Source: Osedax fenrisi (taxonomy: Eukaryota; Annelida; Polychaeta; Sabellida; Siboglinidae). From it: a DNA stretch of 64,000 bases. Both the position numbers and the translations under genes were made by a program. Under the pieces are notes generated by a model. The model was not told where the DNA came from and did no database searches. It saw only the letters and a list, made by a program, of their open reading frames with translations. Each line of letters starts with the position of its first letter. Position 1 is the stretch's first letter. The stretch is taken from NCBI GenBank assembly GCA_964019155.1, contig OZ025243.1:3020961-3084960 (forward strand). The letters are read 5' to 3'. Below are positions 36,260-51,753 of this stretch, piece after piece.

Positions 36260-37375
36260 GTAAATGATAAGCCGTTGAATGTATGCTAATGACTATCATT
36301 TGATAGTCTATAAATAGACATACACTAATTGTAAAATCACTAATTCGAATAAACAAGTTTACGGGCGTTAAAATCGAGCATCAATAGCGAAGCTTTTGAC
36401 CATAATCCTAATAACGTATAAACTAAATAATTTAGTAAATGTACCATGTACTTTATATAATTTAGTTATAATTAAATGCAGTTATTTATGGTATACAAAA
36501 TATAATAATTAAATATGTAATATAAGTATAACGTAAGTTCAATATATATTTTATATTTGTAGTTTTACGTTCACAAAATGTGAATTAAATAGGATTATTA
36601 AACCTCGTGAATAACATTATTATAATACAAATACATAATAAATCATCTAATGAGTATTATACAACATTACATTAATACTTATTATATGTTAATAAATGAA
36701 TAAATACATATGCTCTAACCCTGAATAATTATGGTTCTATATTATTCATTTATTTGCTATATTATGTATAGTATCAAACTAATATTTTATTATTAAATTT
36801 AATTTTGATTTATTTTAAATTTAATTTAAAATAATTAATATTGTTGTTTATTTTATTGAAATTATAATTTAATATACACGGTGTTTATTCGTATATTTTA
36901 CACATTTATACTATATATGTATATACTTTATATATATATATTATGCAATTATTAATTTTAAATTATTATTGTGATAATTGAAATTTCAAATTTCGATATT
37001 ACCAACAATTATAATGTATACCAAGGATTGTATTAATTAAGTTTATATTTTTAAATATGTTATATTTGTAATATATAATTAGATATGTTATATTAGAAGT
37101 ATATCAATATTAGTTTTTATTAATAATAATTATAATATGGTAATTATTTTTGATAGCGAAATTATTATGCGCATTTAATACTATAAAAAAATCCCTGATA
37201 TTCTATTTACAGTTTATCATAATATTTATTTTAGAATCCATGTAGGATAAAAACGTTTTATTTATTAAGTATAAAATTGTATTACATTAATTAATTTGTT
37301 TAAATATTATTATAGTAACTATGGTAAAAGAAGTATAGAATCTAAATTTGTCGTAATTAAAGATTATACGTCGAA
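34240..37375. other. Head-to-head intergenic region between the fusion gene and PCF11
   Basis: The two genes diverge from this 3.1-kb stretch, so it must hold both promoters, but I see no clear core-promoter motif in such AT-rich sequence. It contains long (AT)n runs (35840-35905 and 36197-36246). It also has a possible weak inverted-repeat element at 34793-34942 (ends GTGTACACATGAGCA and TGCTCACCGTACAC). No coding exon is visible. Confidence 0.6.
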
Positions 37376-40300
37376 ATGTCTAAAGAAATATTAGATGAAT
37401 ATAAATCGTCCTTAGAAGATCTCAAATTTAACAGTAAACCTCTAATTAACATGCTAACTATGCTGGCTGATGAAAATTTAAAGTATAGTTCAGAAATTGC
37501 TGCTATAATTGAAGATCATTTAGGAAAGGTATTATAATTTTGTATTAAAAATTGTATTAATTATGTTTTCAAAATATTTTATATTTAATTAAATAAAAAA
37601 ATCAACCATGTGTTCAATATGTGCCTATATTTATTATTTAATTATATAATATATATTTGATAATTTTCTTAATAAATAAATATATATACAACATAATATT
37701 CTTTTACTAAATGCCGAATTATAAATAATATACATATGTTAAATGATGTGAAATTTAATATAATTTGTATTATTTTTATAATCAAATTATTTATATTAAT
37801 TAATATAATATATACATTTTTCCCTAGTTAATTACATCTATTTGATTATATTTCATTGCTACAAAATAGTTATCATAAATAATCGCCCATACGAATATAT
37901 AAGTCCTATATGATATATAGGCTATATCACATATAGGGCCTATATCATATCTATATGATATAGGCTATATCAAATATTATAGACTATATGATATCTTCAA
38001 TGAATCATTTAATGATAGTGTCTACCATTGATATAATACAACATTCTTAATATTTATAAATGTGTCTTCAATATCTTCTGTGATATGTATTTCGTATAAT
38101 TAAATCCTTCCATTAAATACACATAATATAATTATCAAATATATAACTGTTATTATATTTTAAATAATATTTAGCTTTTAATCTAGATTTAAATGAAAGT
38201 TGTTAAATTCTCATATGTGTGTAAACGTTATAAATAAATATAAGGGAATATTTCACCTATAATTTGATTACTCCAGATCAAATTACATATACAAGTGTAT
38301 ACATATAAGATTATAATTATACAACATAATTTGTAATAGTCATATACAGATTGTATTACTCTGGAACATAGAAGTCATACGTGTTGATTAATAATATTTA
38401 TATTGAATTTAGTTTTTAGTTAAACCTATATAAGTATTTTATTAAACACATGTAGATGTGTACTACAATGGACAGGACACTTTTTATCTCAGAACTGGTA
38501 ACTTTTTGTCTTGTAATGGATTAATTTTCTTTGGTATCATTTCTTTATAAATATGTTATTACATATACAAATTTATTTATATATTTGGTTTGAATTATAC
38601 GATCTTTTTAAATATTTATTTTGACTTTCTTAATATTATAATATGTATTACATAATAGTACGATTTTGATACAATAATGTACACTGATAATAATTGTTTC
38701 CAAAAATAAGCGGAGAGTCTTGTCCTATGTAATATTTACTAAAGTATATCATTTAACTCTTATATATATATACCAAGCTATACATACTTATATATTTATA
38801 TAAATTCTATAATATATAGAAGTCTATATATATATATTTGATTAAAGTAAATTTTATTCCTTTTTGAATATATCAAGGATTATAAAATTTAATTATTTAT
38901 AAATTATACAATTTATATTAATGTTAGCTATTATCAAATACAATTTATAAATATAATATATAATATGGTGGAAGGAATTTGAGTATATTAATGCATGCAT
39001 CATGGAATTTGTTTTCACTTATTTAAATATAATTGTCTGTATAAAACTCAATATTCGCTTTGCTTCCTGATAAATATTAAGTTTATATAAAACTTAAATC
39101 TATATAGTAAAGCAAATCTTTAATGAACTAAAAGTATGTATTACTCATAAATAATAATAATAAATATCAGTTTTATTTGATAAATCACTATATTTAGTGT
39201 AGTTTTTCAAGGTTTAATGAAATATAAACATATTTTACAAATATTATTATTTAGAATTATTTATTATTTGTCAAATTATAATTCTGTGATAGTAATAAGT
39301 TTGATTTGAGGAATTTCTGTATCGTGATGAGATAGCTGTCATATATATTATCTTGAGAAATATCTGATAAAGAATATCTGAATATTTTAAGAAGCATTTA
39401 TTTATATATTATTATTTTTAATAAATCTTAAATATTATGGTTTAATTAACAAAATAAAAGACGAGGTTAATTAACGAATAAACAAATATTTGTGAATATA
39501 AAAATCACAATCCTATACTTCATATCTGTTTAAATATATGTGATAAGTTTATTTCAATTGTACTATTTGTTTTGCTCTTTATAAATTATATATTCAATAT
39601 TATTGTGATATATTTGTATATAATATGATAAAAAATGCGAATTGAATATATATATATATGCTAATGATTTTAAAATAAAATATTTAAATCGATCATTAAT
39701 TTTTTCGTTTATTATTTAACTATATAAATATATTTGTATTTAATTATATTTACATATATATATAAATGATAATTATGAATGCCTAACAAATAATATATGG
39801 TTACCAGGCTTACTGTGTTGTCAATGTGTTGTTAATATTGATGTGTATTATACCTTTGTCAGTATTATTGTATTATGTCTCACTGATATCGTCTCAGTAT
39901 TCTTCGAGATAAACTTCGAGAGATTTCTGAGGAATTATTGAGATCATAATATCATTTGGTTTGTAGGCTTCTTCCGATAAAAAGCTGCCCGTTCTATATT
40001 TAGTGGACTCAATCTTGAAAAACATCAAGGGTACTACGTATCCTACATTATTTGGTAAGAACATCGTACATTTGTTCAGAGATGCTTTTCATAAGGTTAA
40101 TATTACGATATATATTTTGTAGAAATATGTAAAAATAATATAGATTACATGTGTTATACTCTTAATGAAGGTCAATGAAAAAACGAGGAGTTCGATGTGG
40201 AGGTTGAGAGATACGTGGGACAGTTATATAAACCTGAAAGTACTGCATAACCTCGATCTGGAGATTTCTAAGATCGATAAAGCTTGGCCAGTTAAACAAT

Positions 40301-43300
40301 TGCCAAAAGATATCATATCGATACACGTGAATCCCCATTTTAAAAAGGTTACTATATTAAATGTATTAATTAAAACCTGTGAATTTATACAAATATATAT
40401 CGGGCGACAGCATAGAAAAGATATTGATCTTTATATGAAGCCATTTAGAGGAAATAACAATATAATTAATTTAAATACTTCATACGAAAAAAATGTACAA
40501 CTTTCTTCTAATAAATATTTATTATTATTATTATTATTAATAATTTTACTGAAAGATTATTAATTATTTAAATAAGTGAGTACAACCTTACCGTATTTAG
40601 CCCTTGGATACGTCGGATCTACAGATTGTACGCAATATTGTGCTGAATAACAAGAAAATCGACAGGAGGCACACTCCGGTGGAGAATGTGCGAAAGATCG
40701 ATAACAGACCTCCGAAGCAAGAGAATCCAACGATGAAAGGTGAATACTATGCGCGCGCGTGAGAAACTAATCTATAAATAATTACCACCTTAATATAGAT
40801 AAATTGTTAATATTGCAACGAAAGAAAGCCGAAATTGAAATGCAACAAGCGAAGTTAATTGCTGATACAGAAGAAGTTTATATCGAAATGAAGGTATATA
40901 GTTATATTATTTATACATTACATTAGAATAACAAATTATATTTATAATCTATATGATTATTTATTTTATTTTATAATATGTTATCATTATTTTCTTATTA
41001 TTTGTAATACAAATTATATATATTAACTTATTAATAATTTCTTTGGGAAATTTTTATTATAAAGTTTAAAAAGTTACGCATTTTTATTAGATCATAAATT
41101 GTATATTACATAAATTATTTTTAATTATTTGTAATGGATTTCTTCAACAATTATTTTATACCTATAATTATAACATAATACCTATATTTAATAAAACTAG
41201 TATGTGTATTAATATATAAATTAGATATTTTTGTGAATTTATCAATTATTTTTGTTAATTTTTTAAATTATTATTTAATATTTTATTTTTAAAAGTGATA
41301 TTTATATAATTAAAATATTTGTTATAGGCTGCAGCTGAACAACCTGATCAATCAGAATCAAAATCATCCACAAAATCTACGAGTAGCAAAAAATCATCAT
41401 CATCATCATCCAAATCATCTTCAAAGTCATCATCCAAATCATCTAGTCACACAAAATCGCATAGATCTAGTTCCAAAACAAGTGTGGATAATGGTGACAA
41501 TGCTACCACTACCCCGCCCAAATCGAAACATTCGTCCTCTTCCTCTGCTAGCAGTCGTAGCAATAGTAGCAGCGGCGGAAGCACTGGTAAACGGAAAAGT
41601 TCCGGAAAGAAACCGCGCGCCGAAAAGAAAATCAAAATGTGTCTCATCGATGAGATTATTTCCAGCGAATCGAATCCCATTAAAGTAGTGAATTCGTCGC
41701 TAACTTCTGCCGTACGTCGCAAGACGCCCCGCATTCCATCGAATTATAGAGCGCGACATCATTCCGATGACGACGAAGAAGCGGTCGGCGAGGAAGCTAC
41801 GATCAAGGAAGATAAAGATGAACGCGTCAAGATGGTTCCGGATAAACGCACGAGTATCGCGAATCTCCCTCGCATAACTAAGATCAGACGAATCAAACCC
41901 GAATCCATCGAGGGGTTAGTAGTTTAGATCCGCGCCCCCCCTCCTACTGATATTATAGAGTACTATACACACACTCGCGCAGTGATATTGATCGGCGTAG
42001 AAACGGCGGCGGTGGTCACGGTTGGACGCCTCCCAGAGAAGCATCGCTGAGTCCGGTGTTACCCTCGCCTAAAACTCAAGAGTGGACGCTGTTCAAGAAA
42101 TCCAGGCCTCTAGATTTCCCGTTCCTACAGCCGAGGAGAACATCTGGCGAAAGTTTGCAAGACATCGACTACCGTAATGAGGCTGTGGTTCGTGTTCTCC
42201 TTAGTAACCCCCCTTAGCTCCTCCCCCCTCTAATCCGGTACCCCTCCCTCTCTCTTATACAGGAGAGAATCGAACCTCACCAGATGCCGATATACAACAA
42301 TGCTGAAAGTAGGGCGCGTACCCAAGCCTTACCATCCAGCATACCTCGCTATGTTTCACGTTCCAAGTACGTATACTATCTTAATGTTCACTCTAGTGAT
42401 AGTATCTCGCCGTGTTAATCGTATCTCTAATGTTTTCAGTAGTAATACATCTGACAGCGAGTATGCCAGTTTAATCCATGATATGCAAAGGGAACTGAAC
42501 AACCCGAATATCAACAATAAGAATAAAATGGTTAGTATCATGTGACGTGTATGTATTAGTGTCATGTATTAGTGCAATACTAGATACCGTGTACATTAAG
42601 ACCAAGTTATTTAAATGTGTCGCGGATGTATTCTATCATCATATACATCACATACTACCCATACACCAGGTGATCGGAAAGAAGCTGCAACGCCTCATTG
42701 AGGTAAGGAAGCTGAGAATAGACATTGACAACCGCAGAGCTAATATGGCTCTCTCCGGAGGACTGTCTACGTCATCCAGCACTGAGTTTAAACACCCTTC
42801 CGATAACAACCCTATGAGAAATACTACTTCTACTACTCCTACAGTTTGTGTCTCCTTACTTTAGCGCATCACATGATGTATAACTAAACTGTATATCGGT
42901 ATTGTTTTTAGTCAACTATATTTATCTTCATATTTTATAATTAGTGTATTTATAAATAAATTATAGACACGTTTTCAATATATTTATACCACTATTTAAA
43001 AATATATTTACTAAACTATTTTAAATGCGTTATAATAACATGTGCCATTATCAATTGTTATCGAATATAAAGGATATTTAAAGGATTGTTTAAAATTTGA
43101 ATTACAAATACACATATTAAAAAATATTAAATGAAAGACTGTTTATCCTGATTTTGATCATTTAAATAACTTATTTTAAAATATTTATCGTATTTTTCGT
43201 TTTGAACCATTTTTTAAGTTAATTTAATAATTATTAGTTTAATATATGCTATATAATTATGTTTTATTATTATATAAAACAAATGTATTTGATATAATAA

Positions 43301-43827
43301 TATTACATTAGTGACTTATTACATTTGTCTTTTATATATAACATTGCACGTGATAAATAATACATTATTTTATAATCTTAAATTTGTCACACAGAATGAA
43401 TATAACAGAATGGAAAATACACATCACTCAGGTTTCATTAATATAATATATGTAATATTTATTAATTTCTAATAATATATATGATATATATATATATACT
43501 TATTATATGTAACATATATCCGTATATATATATAATGATAACATTGATTTGAGTACATTGTTTACCTACAGATACAGAGATGGATACAGAAGAAAAAGAA
43601 CAACCATGGTACGACACATCCAAGTACTATGTGTTTGAGCATGATAACAGGTGGGAGTCTCGTATCTATGCAACTGAAAATGGACGTCAGGTAAACAAAC
43701 ACCTATGTTCTTTATTTACTAAGTTATTCATATTATTATTAGTATAGCATATTAATTATGTGAATTAATACTAATTTCGTGTATTAACTTTTTTTTATTA
43801 TACATTAATTTCTATAATATATTGTTT

Positions 43828-43864
<37 letters not shown>

Positions 43865-44954
43865 CATTTGAATTAATGTAAATTTATAAATATAATTTGT
43901 AATACTAATATTAATATGCATCATAATCTGTTTGCCTAGATTGGTGAATTTGGTCCAAAGTTTGGTGAAACCATGATAGATGGAGTTGCTTATGCTATGT
44001 CTGCAGATTTGGCCACTCGGTCTATTAATCTCTCTAAGCTCAACATGGATCCGTTAGTAGCTGTTATATACTGCTGGCGTAGATATAATTACTGCACTAT
44101 TGTGGGCTATTGTATATGCATTAGTATATTATAGATTTCATTAAGGAGATTAGTGATATTAGTTCTATAAATAGATTTTAACATGTAAGATTTTGAAAAC
44201 TTGTATGTGTTTTATTTATATTGTTTTTATTCAATGTAGTTATAAATCTGATTATTTATTTATTGTAGTGTTTATTATCATGACTATTTGTTTAAATATA
44301 GTAATATAATTTGTCCTTGGTACTGCATATCATTTGTAGTATATAATATATATATATATATATATAAGTAAATATGTATTATCATTATAAAAATATACGA
44401 AATAATCATAGAATGAAATATATATTCTCGAAAGCATATTGCTATTAAGGCGTTCCTATTTTACTTATTATATAACTATATTGTATTGTATACATATTCC
44501 ATGTGTATAAATTATTTATTTATATTATATAAGTAAAAAAATAAACATATTATATTTAAATTAAAACATATTATATAAGTAATTCAATAAGATATTGATA
44601 TAGATTTATATGGCTATATATTAATAATGTGTATTGTACAACAGATGAAGTTTATCGCTAGCTGAAATAGTTCCTTGATAGTTTTATTCATAGTCTGATA
44701 TACGAATATTCATACTTACATTCAAATTATATGTAAAAAACATAATATAATATATGTGGAGTATTTATAATTTTAATTGACATCTATAATAATATGTTAC
44801 ATTAATTAACTATGAATTTTAAATATATTACGTAATATCCGAATAGTGTCTATAAAACATCAAATCTTACATATCTATATACTTCCCATGTATCCTTTTT
44901 TACATATTCATATAAATATACTATGCCTGTTCCATGATGATATTATAGACAGAT

Positions 44955-45013
<59 letters not shown>

Positions 45014-48000
45014 ATATCTATCCCACAGTAATGATAACTAACCATAGCTACACTACAACACACACTCTCATTATAACCACCAACACACACCACACACACA
45101 CACAGTCGTAATAAGCGCAACACAAACTTCTCCATACAACTGACGGTGAACATGGAGCGACGATGTCTGTACATAGGTAACGAACGCTGCCAGTACCACT
45201 TCGGAGCTGAACCCCTCAACGTTAAACTATGCGATGGTAACTGCCACATCATCTACTATCATTATGTATTGTTTATTAAATATTCATTATTTTATAATAT
45301 TTAATAATACACTAACAATTGGTGAATCCGAAATTAGACAATACAAAATATCTCTTTATAGCAAGTAGACAACAGATAATATAGGTTTATAACCCCAACG
45401 TATCAGCGCTATCATTAATACCCTCCTACATTACCCTCACCTCACTGTACCCATCATATCAGCGCTATCATTAACACCTTCCTACATTACCCTCACCCTA
45501 CTAGGACGCCATCATACCGTATTCTTTAGGGGTATTATGAAGCGGATCTGGATTAACGGCGATCTATTTGAACTCTCCGTCGATGGGCCTAAGGAAACCT
45601 ATGACTTCTACGGGTATACGGTTAATACTGATTGTTATAGGGTTATGTAAATGTATAACAAAGGGAAGGTGATGGTCATATGTATTGTTATCTATGTGTG
45701 GTGTACATTGCCGTGACTACATTAGGTGTTGAGATTATCTACGTGAATATAGTACCAGCATATATAGTTGATGTGATTACAAGAAGCATATATAGGTACA
45801 GACAATTAACATACGATGCCTCGGAAATGAGTGTGTCAACCCAATTAGTTAGATGTAATCAAGTTATATAATAGTTTTCCATTATATGGTTCAAAAATGT
45901 ATATCGTGTATACATATAGACATATAACACTGATAATGTGGTACGTTAAGCATTTATTATTTCATCTGAATACATTCTTCTAATATACGATGACACCATA
46001 CCTCTAATCATACACGCAGATACAATTATCAATGGAAAGTGCGCATGGCGGGCATCCAATAGCAATTGTGATCAATAATGAGTATATCTACAAGTCGAGA
46101 AATGATGAAGGGCCCTATGATGTGACCTTGGGTACGAAAATCTACGATGTTTGTATATAATAAACTGCTTATTTTATAATTTATATATTTATATCAATCT
46201 TTTATTATCTTTTATTATAGATAATACAGAATCATTAAAATATTTGATAATAGTACAATAAATCAATAATATTGAATATATTGTGATTACAATTATTAAA
46301 TATTAATCTGATAATTTCAATTGATCAACATTATATAAAATTTTTCTTAATTAATTTATTAAAAATATATTATTAATACTTCCGAGTATAATAATTAAAT
46401 CAAATCTAAGTTTGACAAAAAATCAACAGTATCTTATAACATAATAATAGTGGGAGAAAAAATATCACCTATTGAATGCAGATAATTTAAATATGATTAC
46501 ATTTGTCTTTTAAATTTCTAAAAATGTTATTATATTCATTAAATTATTATTATTTATTATATACCTTTTAAAAATACTTATTTGGGAATTATATTTTATG
46601 TAAAAACATGATTTATATAGATAAAAATATATCTGTTACAAAAAAATCATTTTTTATATCAGCATATAAATAATAATAGGTGTATAAATATATTTAAATT
46701 ATAAATTACATATATAGATTTCGTTCATATCAATAACAAAATATACTCCGTATAGATAAACCGATATGTATATACAATGTCTATGATCGTTGCAGTTATA
46801 CTTCAAGCAACCATCTAAAGAGGTGGTCATCGCTGGCAGTCTCATGAACATTGACTTTAACGGAACGTTTCCGGTGTGCATTGCTCCAGATGGAATAGCA
46901 TACGGTTTGCGATCATTTGTATCATTACTAATACCAACGATTTTTCTAAGGAAAGATATAGCACTCGCGCAAAATCGTGTAATTCTATTTTGTATACAAA
47001 ACCAACGCCGCCACATATATAGGGTCAATTTTCGGAACTATGTGTTGTTTATAATGTAAATTTTTATCAAACTATGCACTTTTAAAATGAAAAATAATAT
47101 GCTTTAAATTATTATTTTTATTATGAAAACTAAGTGTTCATTACTAATATATAAAAAAGCATTAATTTATGTTGCTTTTAAATATTTATGTGGGGAGTAA
47201 AAGCTAATATAAATTATATTGCATGTACTTTAATTGAGCAATGAAAACATTGTAGTATGTAAATCGCGGCAAATTCGCGTTTTCGATACTGCATGAATAC
47301 TAATCACGTTGCGTAGATAGGGAGTGTTATATCTTTGCTAATACTATGCATTATATATAGCTATGCATGAGCATATTATGATATATAATATTCTATTTAG
47401 GCATAAAATTTGACGAAGAGGGCTTCAGAACGATCACAGTGAATGGACGCGATCATGACGTGGATATACAACGACCTCGTAAGGCTTACCTCCAAGGTTA
47501 TACACCGAGCCTAGACGCACACTCCTAGTCCAACGGTAACACTAACAACCCAACCCTCTCTCTCAGGTAACAGACCCTATTTCCTGTCCTTGGGTGGTCC
47601 CGGCTTCGAGATCATCATGAATGATAGGTACTACTCTGCTAAGTTTGGCGGTCCTCCGATAATTATACGACAGGGAGCACATTCATTCAAACTACAACTA
47701 AAGGTTACTAAATTATTATAATCCATTATGCTATGATTACCTAATTACTACATTATTTATCATATTATTATATCATTTAATTAATTTATGTTCATTAATT
47801 TAATTTTACACTCAAATTATTATTTTGTAAATTATATGAAAAAATTTAATATTTATTGCATCCATAAATATATATTCGTATCTATAGATATCTACTATTT
47901 CATCACGTTCGTCGACAGGGTAAAGCGCCCTTAGTAAAGGTACTAGGTCGCGTAATCAGTCTAGAGGAGCTGAGACGCCTACATAAGCCAGTGGGGCCGT

Positions 48001-50684
48001 ACAACACGCCCCACACTAACTACAACGACCGGTACCCCCACAACGAAAAGTACCCCAACCAACGGATTAACCCCCACCAGCCGCGTCCCAATAACGAACC
48101 ATTCCTGCGAGACAGACCAGATAGACCCAATAGAGGTCTACCCGCCACCGTCAACAAGAAATGTCTACTACCTACGCCCACAAACCTACATCCTAACTAC
48201 AACATTAACGGCCAATTCAAAAGTACCTACTCTAGTGCACCCTCCGTTCCTCAGCGTAATCTACCCCTTTCTTCGCGACCTCCTCCCCCCGCTGCTTCTG
48301 TGGCCGCACCTCAAGTCGTTCAGCAACCAATCAGGAACCCCTCTCAGCAATACCCACATTCTACGCATACCAATCCTCAAATGTCCACTCATGCGAAACC
48401 ACCACCTCAAATTAACAGTAACCGTTTGTATACATTTACACTAATGTATATATTTATATGTATATAGTATCAAGTTCTAGATATATCATATAATTGTGGC
48501 TGTTATATCTAAAATATGAATAATGATATATGTTATATAATTATATACTAAGTATTATACTCTATCTCTAATATTAATAATGATTAATTATATATTTAAT
48601 ATAAATAGACTATTGTATAGAGATTGTAAAGAGATTGTTTACATTATAGACTAAGGTACTATTACTTTACAACTCGAATGCATACCCTACTATCATTTCT
48701 ACAGCGATACCCAGCAACGATATACCTTTAAACATTGACACCCTGATGTTGAAACTCCTGAAAGCTGGTATTCTACACAACGAACGGCCTCCACCACCCA
48801 CTACCGAAGTATCAAAGTCAGACGTACCCTCAAAGAGTGCCGTGGCAGCTGCCAAGAAAGCTGAGAATATTATTCCAGATCTTACCAAATTCGAAACAGA
48901 AAAACATAAAATGTTTGTATTAAATCCACAGACCACTTTTATATTACTTATCATAATTTATTAAAACAGCAATATTCATAAATGCTTATACAAGATATAA
49001 ATATTATAGACAATTGCTCAAAATACCATTTCATAGGAATAATAATGATAGTATACTAGAATAATCATATATACACTTTCACATATAATTATTAAATTCA
49101 TGTTAACATTATTACATAAATTTCCCCTTTCATTTAACCTGAAACCTAGTAAATGAAGGAAGTAATGATAACAATTCACCTCTCTCGAAATAATCGTATA
49201 AAATAGAACATTTTGTAGCTATAGTTTATTAAAAACTTAGTTAAGTATTTCAATATTTGTATTAGATTATTAAAGATTATTTTTTTTAAATAATTATATT
49301 CTCAACAAATCTCATTTAATTCATCATTTAAATAGTAATTTTCAGATAAGGGTGTAATATATTAGGTAATGGTATATTTAACAAAATTGTTCAAACATAT
49401 TCTAAAATATCTGACCTATCGGTAAAACAAATATTGTAGTAGTTATTTTTTAATAATGAATAACAAAAATGATAATTGAATTATTAGAATTAATTCAACC
49501 ATTTACATTTAGATATATAAAACATGATTACAAAAATATTATTTATTTTTAATAAACATAATTTTGTATAACATTTTAGATCTGATAAATCTAAAATAAT
49601 TGTATAACATTTTGTTATTTATAACTAAGTAAAATTAAAACTAACCAATGTAGATATCCGACATTGAATATCTGCTACATAGCACTTATTTTCAACTAAA
49701 GAATATGTATGTGAAGGCAGGTTTAAATATATAATTCATTTATTCATGTCACTGTATCTTTTACTAAAATATTATATGCGTTTGATAAATCAAAACTCGC
49801 AGCAATATTAATATGCGTTTGTAAATATTCTTTACAACATTATATTTCTACACTTATATTATTTTGTAGTTCAAAAATGTTATAATAATATTTATATTAT
49901 TAGTATGGGTAATATAATAATTTTAAAAGATATTTTCATTTTAAATATATTATTATATATATATAGGTATACCTTATTGTAAAATTTATATTACGCTACC
50001 TGCTCTATAACGATCACATACGATTATTACAGTCTATACGAGTCCGTGATAGATAAACTTTACGCTGGAGTACAGTGCAAGATGTGCGGCATACGGTTCG
50101 TCGATACCGAATCCGTTATCTACTCGGAGCATCTCGATTGGCATTTCCGTCAAAACCGCATGGAGAAGAATCAGAACTTCTCTAGGTTTAGGAAATGGTA
50201 CTACACGGAAGACGTTAGTATATCATGATTTACATGTGTTTTACATCAATTTTGAATATTGTAAAATTTCAATCAAATAGAGATTTATGATATTATATAA
50301 ATATTATATAAAGTATGTAGTTATATAAATAGTATTGTACTTGAATTTAACTTATGCTTTCATCTCTAATATAACAACTGTTATCTATATTGATATTTAA
50401 ATATAATATGAATTTGATATATATTCAATAACATATAATTATTAAACAAATTATTGTTAACAATGGCATTAATTTACAACAACATAGGACTGGAAGAACT
50501 ACACTGAGATTATTGATAATGATGAACAGAGTCATTCGGTGTTCTTTGATTCTTTACTGCAAGAGGAATTGACCAATGAGGAAACGAAACGTCAACTAGC
50601 CGAACAGCAGATGTTACAACAGCCCACACTGATACATTGTCCTATTGCATTGGGAGTTGATCTGGATGTTAGCATTACTACTAG

Positions 50685-50728
<44 letters not shown>

Positions 50729-51639
50729 TTATCATCCCAACAGGTCTGTGTGATATGTAATGATCAATTTGATCAGTATTGGGATGAAGAGGAAGAAGAA
50801 TGGCATCTCAAAGATGCACTCAGGGATCAGGGGGATCAGGTTAATCATGTTCTCAAACATGATTATTATTACTATGTCACTATATAACTAATATCGCTAC
50901 TATATAATCTCTTTTCTTTTCTAGACCTATCATCCTATTTGCTACGATGATGCCAAATTGGTTAGTTTGTCTTCTAATAAATACATAATATATAAATCAT
51001 AATTATATAACATAATAAATCTAAAATGTAGTTGTTTTAGTTTTTCATGAATATTCTTTTAGATATATTATTATTTGTAGTTAGCTATATATTAAATTTG
51101 ATGAAAATATATATATGGTACTTACATAATATAATAATAAATAGAATATGCTGGAAGAAGTACAGACCGCCGAAGAAGAAGAAGAAGAAGAAGAAGAATC
51201 GTCAAAAGTACCAGATAGCAAAGAAGTTAAAGAAGTACCTGTAGTCGTAGTTAAACAAGAGGTGAAGGATGATAAGGAGAAGGAACAACTAGTGGTAAAG
51301 GAGGAGAAAGCTATACAGCTCCTCCCTTCCATGATCTACGACCCCGTCGCTTTTCTCATTAAGAATAGCGACAACTCCACTGGTGGAGAAACGTCGCTAA
51401 AGTGTCAAACAGCCATACTCACGCAACTAGCCGACAGCGCCAAGTTACCCCCCTCCGCAGCTTCCCTCTCCTCCTCCGCATCCGCCTCGGTGTCTGGGTG
51501 CACCCCCTCGGGTTCATCGGATAACTCGGGTCAAGGAACGCCCACTTGCGATGAAGCCGCGGATAAAACCGACGAGGTTTTGTCGATTGTGCGGACGCGC
51601 CTATTGAAAAATAAACTTTGTTTAAACGAAGATTCGTGA
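37376..51639 (+). CDS. PCF11: PCF11, pre-mRNA cleavage complex II subunit (complete, 26 exons)
   Basis: PCF11 binds the CTD of RNA polymerase II and works in 3'-end cleavage and termination in the nucleus. Exons: 37376-37528, 39967-40095, 40171-40347, 40601-40739, 40799-40893, 41328-41914, 41983-42187, 42263-42366, 42440-42530, 42670-42843, 43395-43431, 43572-43690, 43940-44052, 45106-45236, 45505-45620, 46020-46148, 46796-46904, 47401-47496, 47567-47703, 47919-48417, 48705-48912, 50033-50213, 50488-50667, 50744-50839, 50925-50960, 51145-51639. Every junction keeps phase. The first three exons are the CID (DYKSSLEDL-like start, SKPLINMLTMLADENL, LPVLYLVDSILKNI, LRDTWDSYI, IHVNPHFKK). A Ser/Lys-rich middle follows, then short G-P-F/Y repeats. 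The end has the diagnostic zinc-binding blocks CKMCGIRF...HLDWHFRQNR and CVICNDQFDQYWDEEEEEW with YHPICYDD, then an acidic tail. The 5' start fits the conserved N-terminus. Confidence 0.95.
43572..47703 (+). other. Short beta-rich repeat region within PCF11
   Basis: Seven exons carry loosely repeated units built on an aromatic-Gly-Pro core and a short -I-x-I-N/D-G/D- strand. Examples are GEFGPKFGETMIDGVAY, RIWINGDLFELSVDGP, AIVINNEYIYKSRNDEGP, TITVNGRDHDVDI and FEIIMNDRYYSAKFGGPP. They are divergent copies, apparently one or two per exon. I infer tandem duplication of a small structural unit in the region between the CTD-binding domain and the zinc fingers. Confidence 0.55.
45398..45502. repeat. 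Two-copy tandem duplication in a PCF11 intron
   Basis: TATCAGCGCTATCATTAA followed by TCCTACATTACCCTCACC occurs twice, about 55 bases apart. The second copy runs up to the acceptor of exon 45505-45620 and supplies its pyrimidine-rich tract. Confidence 0.8.
50677..50730. repeat. (CTA)n microsatellite just before a PCF11 acceptor
   Basis: A run of ACT trinucleotides fills most of the short intron 50668-50743 and ends about 14 bases before the acceptor. It replaces a normal pyrimidine tract. Confidence 0.9.
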
Positions 51640-51747
51640 TATCATTTCAATTCTAATAACCATTTAATTTATAATTTGTATATAGTGTACATATATGTAT
51701 GTGTGTGTGGAATACACGCAGGCAAGTATTGAATATATTGAATTTTT

Positions 51748-51753
51748 AATAAA
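51748..51753 (+). terminator. Poly(A) signal AATAAA for PCF11
   Basis: AATAAA about 110 bases after the PCF11 stop codon, preceded by a GT-rich patch at 51695-51710. Confidence 0.5.
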
